Numbered from the stretch's first letter, positions 14,238-26,323 are shown. The stretch: DNA of 64,000 bases from Brienomyrus brachyistius (GCF_023856365.1 NC_064540.1:5944001-6008000); one strand, 5' to 3'. The notes: generated by a model from the letters alone, not told the origin. Translations and numbers: made by a program.

Positions 14238-14731
14238 CTCTACGAATATTATAAATTCTACATTTTAAATACAGGCATTTCACTGCACTGGCTGAAAAGC
14301 CATTAATCAAATTCAATGAAGCATAAACGTGTGAAAGTTAGAATGGGAAAAATGAACATAAAGTTTTTGAATATTCAGTAAAACACATGCACAATGTACA
14401 CAGATTGTGTAAGGTAGCTGTTTAAATACAATTCATAATGCATTTTCTGTAAAATTAAAATACATTTAGATCACATTCAGCTTCAGCAATTGGTGGAGAA
14501 TTTCCCAGAATTCTCTGAGAAGGACTGTCTGTCCATTGTTATCAGAAGCCAGTACCTCATTAGTTACTGGAGGAACGGTAAAATGAAATCTGGAAAAGTT
14601 AACCTGAGACGAGCCATCTGAAGAGGAGTTAGACTGGGAGTTTGTTCTGCCCTTTACAGTCGGGTGTAATGTCCAAGGGGGTTCTGCAGTTTTGTAATTT
14701 CATTGGGCGCTGACAGCGGGCCGTTCCCCGG

Positions 14732-14865
14732 CTACTCGCAGGCTATCTTGCCGTCGAAACTGGACAGGGCTATGGCGAAGGCCTGCACTGCACACAGCGG
14801 GTAGCTGTAGTCCAGCGTGAATGCATCGTCCGCCACCCGGCCAAACTGCATCAAAATGTAGTCCA
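14732..14865 (-). CDS. tulp1: tulp1 terminal coding exon with TAG stop
   Basis: It encodes [40 protein letters not shown] and ACE, followed by TAG at 14732-14734. This is the invariant end of the tubby domain, whose last helix fills the beta barrel. Acceptor TGACCCCCAG. Confidence 0.97.
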
Positions 14866-17800
14866 CTGGGGGTCAGGGGGAAGCAAAACGGTGGTTACAT
14901 CAAGGCTGTCGGTCGAATCCTAACATAAACATGCAATGCAATCGCTTGAGTGAGAGTACAGCTTTTTGAGGCTGCCGCGCTCACCGTCCTTCGTGTGGAC
15001 GATCTGGAAGTTCTTGATGGAGGCCTGCGTCACCCGGCCAGCGAAGTTGAGCACGTGCGACGCCGTCTCTTCGTTCCAAACTGGCGTCTTGTTGTGAAGT
15101 TCAATCAGGTTCTCCATGTTCCTGTTCTGGTAGCGTGTCAATAGACCGTCGTTCTCCTGCAATGTCAGAGAAGGAGAAAGAAAGTAACAGATAAGACAAA
15201 CAGACAAGGGACTGATCACCTGTGCTGACTGGGTTTTGCACTGTAGCATAGCTATTTGTGAAACATGGCAACTGTTGCTGATATTACCAATAATGTTATA
15301 AGTATTTGCAATAACAGTTAATTTCTTAGTAGCTGTTTCATATTAGAACACATTACATCACTCCTCTTTGGAGAGATCTTTCCAACACTTAAGGAAATGT
15401 TAAGGACAGATTCTCTTCATGCCGTATGCATTCCAGAAAACTTCCTATCTACATGTTTATATTTACATGCTGCTGATTTGGATTTCAGCAAAAAATGAAC
15501 AGCTTCGCCAGAGCATACTCAGTCCCAGCTGCCCTTAGATGAATTGTTATCGTGACCTGTCATAAACAAGGGCACTTGAGCAGGCAGGAATCGGAAATGT
15601 CTTTCGTACTCTTCGAGGTCGAATGGGGAAACGTTCATTGTCTTTGTTCATCCCTGGAATGATCACGGTCATCCTCCGTGGTCCTTTCATTCCAAGGACA
15701 TTGGTTTCCTGGACAGGATTAAGACAAGCGCAATGGTTTTAAAGCTGGTGTTTTCTAATCAGTTAAAATCACCAAATAAACATGACTGTATAATGTTCAA
15801 TGTATCTTTTAAAACTAGCTGTATGTCAAAAGATCTGGAAACACGGCTAGTGTTTCAATTAGTGCCAGAACACTTTCAGAAAGAGAAGCAACAAAATCTA
15901 TTATTTGATTAAACAATCTTTGCAAAGAAAATGTAATAAATGTTCACAAAATGAAACGTTTAATTAACGTTTAACTTTTTATCGTCTCCTATGGCATGTC
16001 TCAACAGCGCCCCCTGGTGTGGTCACATACATAAATGATGGCAGCCAGCTCTTGGCGGGCATTGGACATGTCATGAAGGGCCCGGTCTGGGTGGACTGCA
16101 TTATCAAACACGGTGAACTTGGTCCCCATGAGGTTGGACCTGTGGACCCAGCATGAACATTTTCAATGAGGTAGAGCTCATTCAGCTCGAAGGCATTCTC
16201 AACTCAACAACCTTCTTTAATCATGAGACCGCATGAGAATTCAAGAGGACGCTAAAGAAATGAAGAAAGGTATGAAGAATTCCCCCTCCCTGACTAAATA
16301 AATAACAAAATAACAAGAAAGTGTTCAACATGATGCAGACAGTACAAGTGATAAATGAACGCAGGAGATAAAACAACAACAAGAAAGAAAACTGCGAAAA
16401 GAAGTAGCAAAGTAGCTGGACAACATGCTCCTATTTCAATAGTTTAAGTTTAAACTAGTTAAGAAGTTTAAAGATGGTTACTATTCACTATATGCAATTA
16501 AGATTTCATACTGTAATTTAAAAACAATCCCTGTCTCTGTTTATGAGAGTATTCATGGAATGAGTCCCCATAACACAAATTTGTAAAATTTTCTGTGTAT
16601 TTCAGAAACATACTTAGCACTTTTCAGAGATAAGCAAAGAGACATAAACGTCTCAGAAACCTTAGGTAATGTTTCTTGTAGGTTGTTTTAAATCCTCTGC
16701 AGGAATATTTTATTGCCTTGAGTTCTTACCAGAACATTCCAGAGACACTTTCCTTGAAACATGAGCTATCTGACACATTTTGTCTCTGGGAAAAGTTCTC
16801 TACAAGTTTATACAAGGTCCTGTTTAATACATTATGCGGCACCCACATGACATCCTTCAGCAGATGCTCTCCAAATAGCTTGGGTTGTGCATTTGTTTTT
16901 CTTTCCAAGGACATAATCATTTACGGTGTGCATGAAGCAGCCACCTACTGATCAGCTGTCGTCTAGTTTTACCTGAGCTTTCCTACGAAGTTCTCTCCCC
17001 CCCGTGACAGGTCTGTCGGATCAATGGAAATCAGGTAGTTGGAGGTGGTGCTCCTTTTACGTTTCCTGCCAGCTAATAAAAACACCTGGAAATGTCAGGT
17101 GAAGCTGTCAGCAAGAGACAAGGAGGACCGGAGGACACCAGAAAATCTACGCTCGATTATTCTCCCACCCGAGGTCCAATGAGATTGCAGGTTCATATAC
17201 CTGAATGACAAACCAATGCAAGAGTTGCTTTTCAGTCAAGAGGCTTCTGGAGAGTTTTTGTTATGCGAATACCCTTAGCTTTCCTCCCTCGTTTGCACAC
17301 ATTTGCACATAATATATTGACTATTTCGTATTTTGTACCTATTTTTAAATATCACGTGTCTTGTCTTGTGTTTTGTCATCACTGCTTGGAGAGCTGATAG
17401 CTCAGTCTCATTGTTCTGTTGTGTACTACGACAGTAAAAAATTGAATCTTTAATCTTCAATTAAGTTAAATTGCATTCAAATAAATACAATACTATTTCT
17501 ATATTGGCCACCAGAAGCACAGGTCACATGATCAACTGGATACATTAAAGTGGTCCTGTAATATGAAGCATAATTTGATTGGACAAATACTCAACAGGGA
17601 AAAAGCTATTGAGTGATCGTTATCAAAAATTCATCATTATCAAAATGATAATATATCTGCACATAAACATGAAAAGAGCAGCTTGGACTCCAACATGGGT
17701 TGCCCTTAAAGCCTCTGCCCAATGTCTGACCTTCTTCTCGTTGTCCAAGTGTAGGTAGTAGGTGGGGTAGAGACCGCGGTCCACGCCCCTCTTGTCTCGA

Positions 17801-20800
17801 GTCACCCTGCACTTCACTGTGACGCCCTGCTGGGCAGGCCGGAGAACAAACTCCTCCAGGTTGTCGACCTCGATGACAGGGGAAGGTGCCCGTTCTTCCT
17901 GGATGTGGAACATGGAGGGTGGGTGGGATCAGTGTTTCCCCCCCGCTGCTGTCGCCGGCATAATGAGGTGGTGGATCTGAGACGCGATGCCTGCCGTCTT
18001 TACGGAAGCTGATCGCGCTACTTAAGAAAAGGCTTAACCGGCTACCTTTTCAGCCCCATTACTTCAGGCTTTGAAAAAAGATCTTCAATAGCCTCCTGAA
18101 CAGTGAGAGTTCAGTTTTCGTGTTTAAAGCCTTTACGTCAACATGGATGCTTCAGCAGGATTTTTTTTGGCTCTTTTTAAGGATAGCTTACTGGAAAAAA
18201 ATAGAAATATCGTCAGTTTCCTGGATCCTGGCAGTAAATGCCATTATTCTCCATATTCTGTTTCAAATACCATAGTTGACATTGTCCGCATACTTAGAAT
18301 GTGACGGCATGCTGATGTATTTCACGCATAGATTACACTACATAATTAGGTATTGTATAAATGCTCTATATTTATAAAGTGTCACTTTGTATATACACAA
18401 TTCCAGTCAAATCAGGTTCACGAGATCCCTGGAAATAGTTAAATTTGTGGGAAAACGAATCATAACAACAATCATAAAAATAAGGCTTGGCAGAAAGCAT
18501 TTTTGACTGTGCCATTGTAGTAGTTAATCAGAGCAGAGGATGGATTACTGGAGAATGGATGAATGCATTCTTGCGATAATCGCAGATTAAGTAAAATGTA
18601 TATATTCTGGCGACATGATGCAAAAGTGTTTGAAAGTTCAAAAAGCCAATTCTCAAGCTTCAGGTCACAAAAACTGTCTAAAGTATTTAATTAACAAGAT
18701 ATGGCAAATATGATCAGTACAGGGGAACAGCGGTCACCAGTCGAGGCAGAGGGGGTCACATGGACACTTAACAGAACGGCCTAGCCTCAAAAATGACTTT
18801 GCGACTAAACAAAAACTTTACACTGTGATCTGTCACAAGGCTAGAATTTATGGCAGATCTGCCACTGGGAAACAGTGTATATCCAAGCCAGAGGACTGGT
18901 CTGTTGGTATGGGCAGTCATCCTGTGTGAACCACTAGGTTCTCGTGATGTTCCCATTACAGTATGATAATGCTCATAAACACGCTACTAAACAAACTCCG
19001 CTGTGGTTTCATGAACACCCGGATGACGTCAAACACCTTCCCAGGCCTCCTCAATCACTAGATTCAAGCATTAATGAGAAGTTATGAGAAGTTCCGGAGC
19101 ACTGAGTTCAAAGTAGATCTCCACCTCCTTTATCCCTGGAGGGATTGGAGGCCATTATTCATGAATAATGCTCTAATATCTTCCCAAACACAGCTGCAGA
19201 CTCGTCTGACAGCATTCCAAGAAGGACCGAGGAGTTCTGCACTTGTTCTTATTTAGGTCCTTGATATTAATGTATGGACAGAAGTGTCTGTAGTTCTGTC
19301 CACACCTTGTATATATATATTTTAAATAGACACCCTGTAATTAACAGTTTAGGTTCAATAGAACACATGTCAAACAAGCTGGAAGGTAAAAGGAGGGATG
19401 AACCTGGCATTAAATGATTATAGGCGGTGAATAATCCTCATGGGCTGCCATGGATCTAGGTGAGTGATTCGCACACACGTAGGAGCCTAGGGGCATGATC
19501 TGGTGACTCCTCTCCTCATCTACCTTTTTCCCCTTCTTTCCTTTTCCCTTCTTCTTCTTCTTCGTGACCTCCTCCTCTTCCTCCTCCACCTCACTGTCCT
19601 CACCTTTCGAAGGCCCTGTTGGATGAGAAGGCTATATACGTCGATATGCTGGGACTAGCTCATCCACATGGGTTTCACCTTTTAAGGGTGATCAGGAGAA
19701 CAGACTGTCCTAACTATTGGCTGACCTTTCTTCTTCTTCTTCTTGTCCTTGCCTTTGTCCTTGTCCATGTCTTTGTCCTTGTCCTTCTCCTTGTCCCCTC
19801 CTACCTGGAACAGCGAGACGTCAGTCTTCTTCTTCACCTTGCTGGATTTATCATCCGGTTCACTCTGCTCACTGTCCAACTGGGGTGCCGAGGCTGAACA
19901 AAAAACAGAAAGCTTACACCAGCTCAGAGTCTTTGACAAAAATGCAGACAACGTTTATTGTGCTAAACCAGGCTGAAATGTATCTGTTTTAGCTGTACGC
20001 TTGCAGGTGGATGACATGAACAGATACTACTTAAACTTTTAACTTATGAACTTTTAGACATATGAACGAAGAGGACTGTAAGTCCAAATTGTGTTCCTTG
20101 GGCTCCCGTTTCCTGTCCGCAGTATAAATCTTTTCTGTCTGCGCGCCAATTCCGCCAAGTACGACTTCTGGCCGCTACTCCCGCCGCACAGCAGTGTAGC
20201 GTGCGAACTCCCAGCATCCTAGTTCTTTGTACTTATACCCTGAAAATGATGTTGAATAACGACCTGCAAACATTTCAAGTTACGAACGGCCGTTCAGGAT
20301 GTATCTCGTTCGCAAGTAGAGGAGCGTCTGTACTTAATCCCAGGTTCCCATTTTTCATATTTACATTTCATTAAATTAACTGAGCAAAAAACGTTACAAC
20401 TTCACCGGTGATCTGTGAAGTAAAAATCACCAGAAGAGCATCACCATCATCAGATATTGAGGTCTTCATACAAAGTCTGAGGTGTGGCTATTTGAGTTGA
20501 CTCTGTAGCATAACAGGAGCCAAATAATAGAGAAAACATTCAATTAATCAAATTAGGTTTTTCCTCTTAGGTGGCCAATGAAACATCCCCCGCAGTGGCC
20601 GTGCGTTTCTTGTTCTCCTGAGAAGCGATGCTTCACCTTTCTTTTTGCCTTTGACCTCCGGCTTCTCGCCATTTACGTGAAACAGGGTGGTGGCCTCATG
20701 CTTTTTGGGCTTTGCTGATTTCGCTTTGGAGTCAAACTCGCTTTTGTTCTCTGGAAAAAAACAAAAACAGAAGATGAAATGTGCAGCGGCAGAGGGAGTA

Positions 20801-22814
20801 GGGAATTCTGCAGATGGAGTTTTCCCTTAATGTTTTAAGATCAGAATATTACTTAAACACTCGGCATGCTTTTATTACACTGCCAGTTGTTTACAGTTAA
20901 AGATGAGGTACTGTACACATACACTGGAATGTTTTCCAGATGTGGCTCAAATATCCACAGTCGAAAAACCCAAGAAATTCTTTTTCATTTTTGCTCTCTA
21001 TTTCCATCCATCCATCCATCCATCCATCTTACATTATCATCCGGTACAGGGCTGAGGTACAAACAGAATAATCTATGTATAATATCTAGCCACAGAAATG
21101 GGCAGGAATATGTAATTGCAAACTATGTAAATCATACACAGTGTTTCAAAGGCTAGACGTCTTTAGTGTGATTGGAAAATTGTAGTGACCTCAATGCAAT
21201 AGTGACTCCACTTCAGAAAGAAACAAAATATGTCTGATTCTGTTCTCATTCAGTCTCCATGGATACTATCTGGGCCTGGCATCCCATCCAGGGCCGACCC
21301 CAGCCTTGTGCCCTGTCCTTCCTGGGCAGACTCAACAACACCCACAATCCTGACCTGTAAGAGGTTGGCATATGGACTGATACGACATGGAACAAGGGTC
21401 TCCCTGCTTTCTGCTCTTGAAACACATAGTACCTTCAGACCATTACCTTTAACTGGCTTCTTCTCCTTCTTCTCCTTGCCGTTGACTGGCGTGCTCTCCT
21501 TTGTGGCCTTCTTCTTGACCTTCCGGGTGGTGTCATCCTCATCCTTCTCGTTGTCCTCATCATCCTCGCTGTCTTCGCCTGGCCCAGGAACAAGAGTGGG
21601 GTGTTGTAGGGGTCTGATGTGCTGGGTTTTGGGAAGGCTGTGCAATCCGAACCAACCTAAGCTCACCTACAAATAATTATCCCACATCCCGTCCCAAGAT
21701 CTCGAAGTGGACAGAATCTTAATTCAAGGAGTGTAATGATTTTCTCTGCAGCACCACTACAGCCATGTCTCAGGTCCTTACTTTTCTTCTTCTTGGGTGC
21801 ACTTCTTGTCTTCTTTTTCAGTTCAGCTTTTTCCTCTTGCTCTTTCTTGTCCTTCTCTGCTTTCTTTTTTTTAACTTTCTTTTCATCTTTTTTGAATGGT
21901 TATGACACCAACCAACCAGGCAGACACAGAAAAAAAATGTAAAATAAATACGTTAAACGATATAAGTCTTAAGACTACTTGGAAAGGTCCTCTAGCATAA
22001 AAGTCCATCTGTAGTAAGGTAAATACAGTATACGAGTGTGACAGCTTTAGAAAGGACTAAAGTATACGTAAGTACCATACATATCGGAGTATGACTGAGT
22101 AAAGCAGCTTCCGAAAGGATTATAGTATAGGTATGTATTGTATATGAATAGGAGTGTGTAGCAGCTTCAGAAAGGACTAAAGTGTTGGTAAGTACTATAC
22201 ATATTGGAGTGTGATTGAGTATAGCAGTTTCTAAAATGACTACAGTGTAAGTAAATACTGTGAGTATGAATGTCTAGCAGCTTCAGAAAGGACTAAAGTG
22301 TTAGTAAATACTATACATATTGGAGTGTGATTGAGTATAGCAGTTTCTAAAATGACTACAGTGTAAGTAAGTACTGTGAGTATGAATGTCTAGCAGCTTC
22401 AGAAAGGACTAAAGTGTTAGTAAGTACTATACATATTGGAGTGTGATTGAGTATAGCAGTTTCTAAAATGACTACAGTGTAAGTTAGTACTGTGAGTATG
22501 AATGTGTAGCAGCTTCAGAAAGGACTAAAGTGTTGGTAAGTACTATTACATATTGGAGTGTGATTGAGTAAAGCAGTTTCTAAAATGACTACAGTGTATA
22601 TAGAAGTATGAAGGAGTAAGCCAACTTCAGAAAGGACTACACTCTGAGTGGGTGCAGCGTGATGCCTCAGTTCCATCACACAGATGTTACCTTTCATGAC
22701 AGGACTCTCTTCTTCTGAGATGTCCTCACTCTTCTTGTCCTTGTTCTTCTTGGACTTAGCATTGGTGCCATTTGTCTGGACCAGATCCACATCCTGCTTT
22801 TTCTTCTTGGGTTT
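14732..22814 (-). CDS. tulp1: Tubby-like protein 1 (12 coding exons, 5' end uncertain)
   Basis: Tubby-family protein. TULP1 binds phosphoinositides and is needed for protein transport in photoreceptor inner segments and cilia; this role is family knowledge. Exons in transcript order: 22691-22814, 21782-21886, 21447-21578, 20637-20750, 19726-19893, 19524-19615, 17731-17898, 16973-17085, 16031-16139, 15610-15708, 14985-15156, 14732-14865. All junctions are GT/AG and the phases fit, giving 1530 nt (509 aa plus TAG) from the first certain exon. Residues 1-245 are Lys/Glu/Asp-rich and hold LFHVNGE and LFQVGGD motifs; residues about 250-509 are the tubby domain, with the PIP2-binding stretch AGRKRKRS and the C-terminus DGKIACE. 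The Lys-rich N-terminus and EERAPSP point to TULP1 rather than TUB or TULP3. The initiator exon is not settled (tentative pieces at 25574-25613 and near 27.76 kb). Human TULP1 is 542 aa, so little is missing. Fish can have two tulp1 copies and I cannot say which this is. Confidence 0.93.
14985..15156 (-). CDS. tulp1: tulp1 tubby-domain exon ([13 protein letters not shown]...)
   Basis: It encodes [20 protein letters not shown], then [21 protein letters not shown]. Acceptor CTGACATTGCAG; donor GTGAGC after one base of the next codon. Confidence 0.96.
15610..15708 (-). CDS. tulp1: tulp1 tubby-domain exon ([20 protein letters not shown])
   Basis: 33 codons, phase 0-0. The family signature ETNVLG-KGPR-M-VIIPGM is intact and continues [10 protein letters not shown]. 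Donor GTACGA, acceptor CCTGTCCAG. Confidence 0.95.
16031..16139 (-). CDS. tulp1: tulp1 tubby-domain exon ([13 protein letters not shown])
   Basis: It encodes [20 protein letters not shown] through [22 protein letters not shown] is nearly invariant in TUB-family proteins. Acceptor GTCCACAG, donor GTATGT. Confidence 0.95.
16973..17085 (-). CDS. tulp1: tulp1 exon with phosphoinositide-binding basic patch (113 nt)
   Basis: It encodes [20 protein letters not shown] followed by [17 protein letters not shown]. The two basic residues that contact PIP2 in TUB lie in the AGRKRK segment and are present. A seven-C run on the plus strand falls in the SRGG codons and stays in frame. Donor GTAAAA. Confidence 0.95.
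17731..17898 (-). CDS. tulp1: tulp1 exon, start of tubby domain (168 nt)
   Basis: It opens EERAPSP, matching the TULP1 linker, then enters the tubby domain with [20 protein letters not shown] and the [15 protein letters not shown] strand. Acceptor TTCCACATCCAG, donor GTCAGA; phase 0 at both ends. Confidence 0.95.
19524..19615 (-). CDS. tulp1: tulp1 Glu-run/Lys-run exon (phase 1-0, 92 nt)
   Basis: It encodes [16 protein letters not shown], then [14 protein letters not shown], and corresponds to the KGKGKKK stretch just before the tubby domain in mammalian TULP1. Donor GTAGAT, acceptor CATCCAACAG. It closes the low-complexity N-terminal part in phase 0. Confidence 0.88.
19726..19893 (-). CDS. 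tulp1: tulp1 exon with LFQVGGD motif and KD repeats (phase 1-1, 168 nt)
   Basis: It encodes [20 protein letters not shown], a second F-x-V-x-G module (SLFQVGGD), then a run of Lys-Asp pairs and six lysines. Acceptor TTTTTTGTTCAG, donor GTCAGC. Confidence 0.88.
20030..20335. repeat. CpG-bearing dispersed repeat in a tulp1 intron
   Basis: It contains CGAACGGCCGTTC, TATCTCGTTCGCAAGTAGAG and GAGCGTCTGTAC, phrases I recognise from fish interspersed repeats. GC content is above the flanks. No exon matches here. Confidence 0.4.
20637..20750 (-). CDS. tulp1: tulp1 exon with LFHVNGE motif (phase 1-1, 114 nt)
   Basis: It encodes [20 protein letters not shown], then [17 protein letters not shown]. The F-x-V-x-G-E motif matches the AMFLVGEG stretch of mammalian TULP1. 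Acceptor TTTTTTTCCAG is strong; donor is GTGAAG. Confidence 0.85.
21447..21578 (-). CDS. tulp1: tulp1 acidic/Lys-rich exon (phase 1-1, 132 nt)
   Basis: It encodes [15 protein letters not shown] followed by [10 protein letters not shown] and [10 protein letters not shown]. Acceptor GGGCCAG, donor GTAATG. The acid block then basic block resembles the low-complexity TULP1 N-terminus. Confidence 0.85.
21782..21886 (-). CDS. tulp1: tulp1 Lys-rich exon (phase 1-1, 105 nt)
   Basis: It encodes [20 protein letters not shown] and further Lys-rich sequence ending in PKKKK. The acceptor AAAAAAG is unusual, being purine-rich right at the junction, but it is the first AG after a T-rich tract. Donor is GTAAGG. 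Length is a multiple of three with symmetric phase 1-1. Confidence 0.75.
22030..22640. repeat. Tandem repeat, ~116-bp period made of two ~58-bp half units
   Basis: Copies of TATTGGAGTGTG recur at 22202, 22318, 22434 and 22551 (spacings 116, 116, 117). Both half units share AGCAG, a TTC-AAA core, GACTA-AGTGT and AGTA-TACT. Earlier copies to about 22036 are more diverged. The array fills most of the tulp1 intron between 21887 and 22690. Confidence 0.85.
22691..22814 (-). CDS. tulp1: tulp1 coding exon, first certain one (KPKKKKQD...SPVMK)
   Basis: Phase 0 at the 5' side (acceptor AAATCAG) and phase 1 at the 3' side (donor GTAACA). It encodes 41 Lys/Asp/Glu-rich residues, including [19 protein letters not shown]. 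The tract before the acceptor is only moderately pyrimidine-rich, so the 5' edge is less sure than the 3' edge. Confidence 0.75.
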
Positions 22815-23375
22815 CTGATTTGGGTTTCAGGGTGAGAACGCTGCCAAAATACCAGAATAACTTGCTTAAAGATCAGCTCACTCAACCTCAAAAATATCCT
22901 TTGGCAATTGTTACACTAATGACCAGTTTGATCCAGGATCAGTTACATACAGAATTTTGCCATTAACCAGAATACTAAGGGAGATTCAGAATGATAAGGT
23001 GTAACTTAAAAAAAAATCTAAAAATTGAAAGGCTCAGGTTTTGCTACAAACCGTTTTAAACTTGGACTATGTTTTATTGAGTGTTGTAAACAACTTTCAG
23101 CAGATCAATACCGTGCTCAAAAAACACCTGATTTTTCATTACTTACCAGGTAAAATATAGTCAAATGGCAAAGCAGGAAAACAGAGAACAGAAAGCAACT
23201 GTGAGACAAAACTAAAACATATGCACCTTAAAATACGCACTAAGGCACTGTTATTATAAAACAGCCACCCGATAAATCACCCAGTACTCTGCAATCCAAA
23301 CATTTCACTTTCCTGGCCTGTGACCCGGGTTAACCTACTAGTGTCAGTAAACATGGTTCACGGTTTTCAGTATGT

Positions 23376-23469
23376 GGCTCTGTGGCGCAATGGACAGCGC
23401 GTTGGACTTCTAGCTGTGTCACTATAGTGAGTGATTCAAAGGTTGTGGGTTCGAGTCCCACCAGAGTCA
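23376..23469 (+). tRNA. tRNA-Arg(UCU) with a 21-nt intron
   Basis: The acceptor stem GGCTCTG pairs with CAGAGTC (one G-T pair), followed by discriminator A at 23469. The anticodon TCT is at 23409-23411. The intron, 23413-23433, starts one base after the anticodon, as in vertebrate tRNA-Arg(UCU) genes. The B box GGTTCGAGTCC is at 23448-23458. The body closely matches the vertebrate tRNA-Arg-TCT consensus. The first clear T4 is near 23522, about 53 nt downstream, rather far for a Pol III terminator. The gene lies opposite in strand to tulp1, 5' of its first certain exon. Confidence 0.95.
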
Positions 23470-25573
23470 AAGCTTTGCTAAATTTCTAATTGGGATCAAA
23501 AAAGTACTCCTGTCTAACTTATTTTAGTAACCTTATAAAGCATGATTGTTAAGATAAGGCACTTAGTGCTGTCACAGTTATAATGCATGTGAGGATGGAA
23601 GCTGGCATACAATTCTGTTAATGCTAGGATCCCATGTAAAATGCCTGTTACTGGGCTATATGTAGCAAAGGTTAAATTCTCCTTGATTATTTGGTTACTT
23701 GCTAAGTTATGTAACTAAATCTAAAAATACAACAGCGGTGAGATGTAGCACAGCCAAGTTGTTTAAATTCCCTAATTGCTTGGGTTTTGGCAACAAAAGC
23801 TCAGGAAATTCACCTACCAGCAGGGAGGGGAACACGAAAACGAGGGCACACTGATTGGTAGGTGGGACACTTACAGCCACGGCCTGCGTAATCCTATTAA
23901 CAGAGCAGCCAGCTATTTATATCGCAACCTTCGAAAAGTACCATCAAGGAAGGCACACAATTTCCCACTAATTCCCTGCATGGTTTCCTCAGTGTTTCTG
24001 CGCTGATAGACTGGTCACGTGAAACAGCAGTACTAAATCAGTAAAATAATACCCAAAACGGGATGCCTTCAGTGTACTGTTCGTGTACTGCTGTGATTTG
24101 ATACATTACTGTGGCTCTTTTATAACAGAGCTTGTACGGGCTTTTGCCAGGAACGCCGAAAGCTCTCACAATGTTTTCCACAATGTTAATGTGTCATTTG
24201 TTGGCATCAATGGACGCCTTCAGCGCAGGTTCGCAGCTGTTTGTTGAAAGCATCCAGTGCACTCCTCCGAGAAGGGAAACTACTGGGGAAACGTCCATCC
24301 TTCACCCCCGTCTGTAGTCCAGTCACAGTCCCCCGAACGAGGAGGCAACATTTCCGGTTCACCGGCTCTGCCCTCTCGCCAAACTCACACAAAGGATTAT
24401 TTTAAAAAGCTGTCCCTTTTCCTGTTATGGATGCAGTGGTCTTTGTCTATGTAACTATTAAAAAGTAATTTAATTGAAAATCAACATCCTTGAATTTATG
24501 CAAAGGATGCTAATGGACGTCTAATTTAGGATCGGAAATAGATATTTATAGTCGTGATTCAAATTCAGCATATCCTAAAAAAAACCTGTACACATATACT
24601 AATAAGTAAATGATATTTAAACAGATTGTTTCAATAATTCAGATATCAGTACAAGTATTTTCTTTTAGGGCAAAGTATATTGGCAAAATCACCCGAATGA
24701 CACAGTAAAATTATTATCGTTATTACATAGTATATACCTTTATACGTGTAAAAATTTGCTGCTGCCGCTTGTTTAATAATCAAATATAGTTTCGGATTCA
24801 ACAGAAGCTTTGGGACTAAATCAGGGGCAAATGGTTCAATAAAAGTGGATCCTGTGATAAAATGAGACCTTGCAATCCATCACACAAACGTTTAGTTGCG
24901 AGATAAGTGTCAGTTTTGGTACATATGGGTACCGCTTCCACTTGAGGGTTAATCATCGCTCTAGGTTTTATTTCGCAAATAACTTGCAGATGACACTCGT
25001 AGGTCAATAATTCCTCTTTGCAGAATTTGCGTGCAAACCGTAGACACCTCACTAGCTAAATATGCTGTCAGGCAGGTACGACGAGCCTAAACATAAATCA
25101 CCTTATTCTGGCTCTAGCTGGGAGCACAGGCTTAAATACCCCCTGAACTCAAGGGCTCGAGGATCAACCGTTTTACCTTCTCCGCTGACACGGTCAGTCC
25201 CGTGTCGTTTGCGCAGCGGATGGACCAGCTCTGGTCCGAGAACGCAAACACTGAATGTCAAGTGAAGCAAAGTTGGCGGGTGACCATGAAGAGAGGAGCT
25301 GGGAAATTGCGTGGAAAGCTCTATTTAGCGAGGCTCCGTGAGCAGAAAGGAGTGGACAATAAGAAGATTAGGGTTAAGAGCAGATCGGCCCTGGAGGAGC
25401 GTCAGCCGGTGTCATACGGGACGGTGGGGAGGGTCACCTGACTCATCGCTGCTGCAAACGGGTGGCGACTCAATTGAGGATGATGACACTGTGTCTGTCC
25501 TTCCCCCGGGACAGGCAAGCCCACAGGAAGAGGTGCACTGTGTCATTGTCACACACGCATTCCCAGGACTCAC

Positions 25574-25613
25574 CTTTAGCGGCTTCTCGGTATTCACCCT
25601 TTCATCGTGGATG
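25574..25613 (-). CDS. Possible upstream tulp1 exon (tentative)
   Basis: A 40-nt segment bounded by a TTTTAATCCAG acceptor and a perfect AAG/GTGAGT donor. It can be read as HDERVNTEKPLK and ends in phase 0, which is what the next tulp1 exon needs. A further candidate first exon (ATG near 27795, donor GTGAGC near 27754) ends in the compatible phase. Neither resembles the mammalian TULP1 N-terminus, so this rests on splice signals only. Confidence 0.2.
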
Positions 25614-26119
25614 CTGGATTAAAAGATAGTTTTAATAAACAAGTGTGCATTCGCTTCGGGAGCAGCCCGGCGGATCGTGTGTTTCTCGGCGGCGCTGATG
25701 CCACCTGCCGTATCCGATTTCAGCGAACAACCCGGCACTAAACCTTAACGCACAATCTGTGGTTGTGTACCCGGTAGAATTTCTGCTTTGTGATCCTGAT
25801 ACGCCCCGCTTGCTGCTTTTCAGTTCTTAATTAATTAGGCACGCTCCGTCCCTCCCACCCTCCCTCCATCCATCTCTCCCCCCTTTCCTCCATCTATCCA
25901 TGCATCCATCCGTCTTTCAACCATTTATCTAGTGCAAGACAATGGGGGCGAATAGGAAACACAGAGCTTTTACCAGCAATACTGGAACCATGCTGTAAAT
26001 GTCTATTTCTGTAGGTGTTAATTTGATACGGTATTAGATCATTTGTAAAATTTTAACGATACAGATTCATATTCATTAGCCCAAGGGCCATTTTGTGTTG
26101 GATTGGATTCATATTTATC

Positions 26120-26290
26120 AGTCACGATGGAGAGACTCAGTAGGCAGTATGTTGCCTCACACCTCCGCAGTTGGGGGTTAACCCCACCTCTGCTCTCTGT
26201 GTGAGTTTTCACGTCCTCCTTCATGTTGTGTGGTTTCCCCCGACTGTCCAAAGACATGGAGTTTGGTTAGTTGGTGTCTTTAAATTGCCC

Positions 26291-26323
<33 letters not shown>

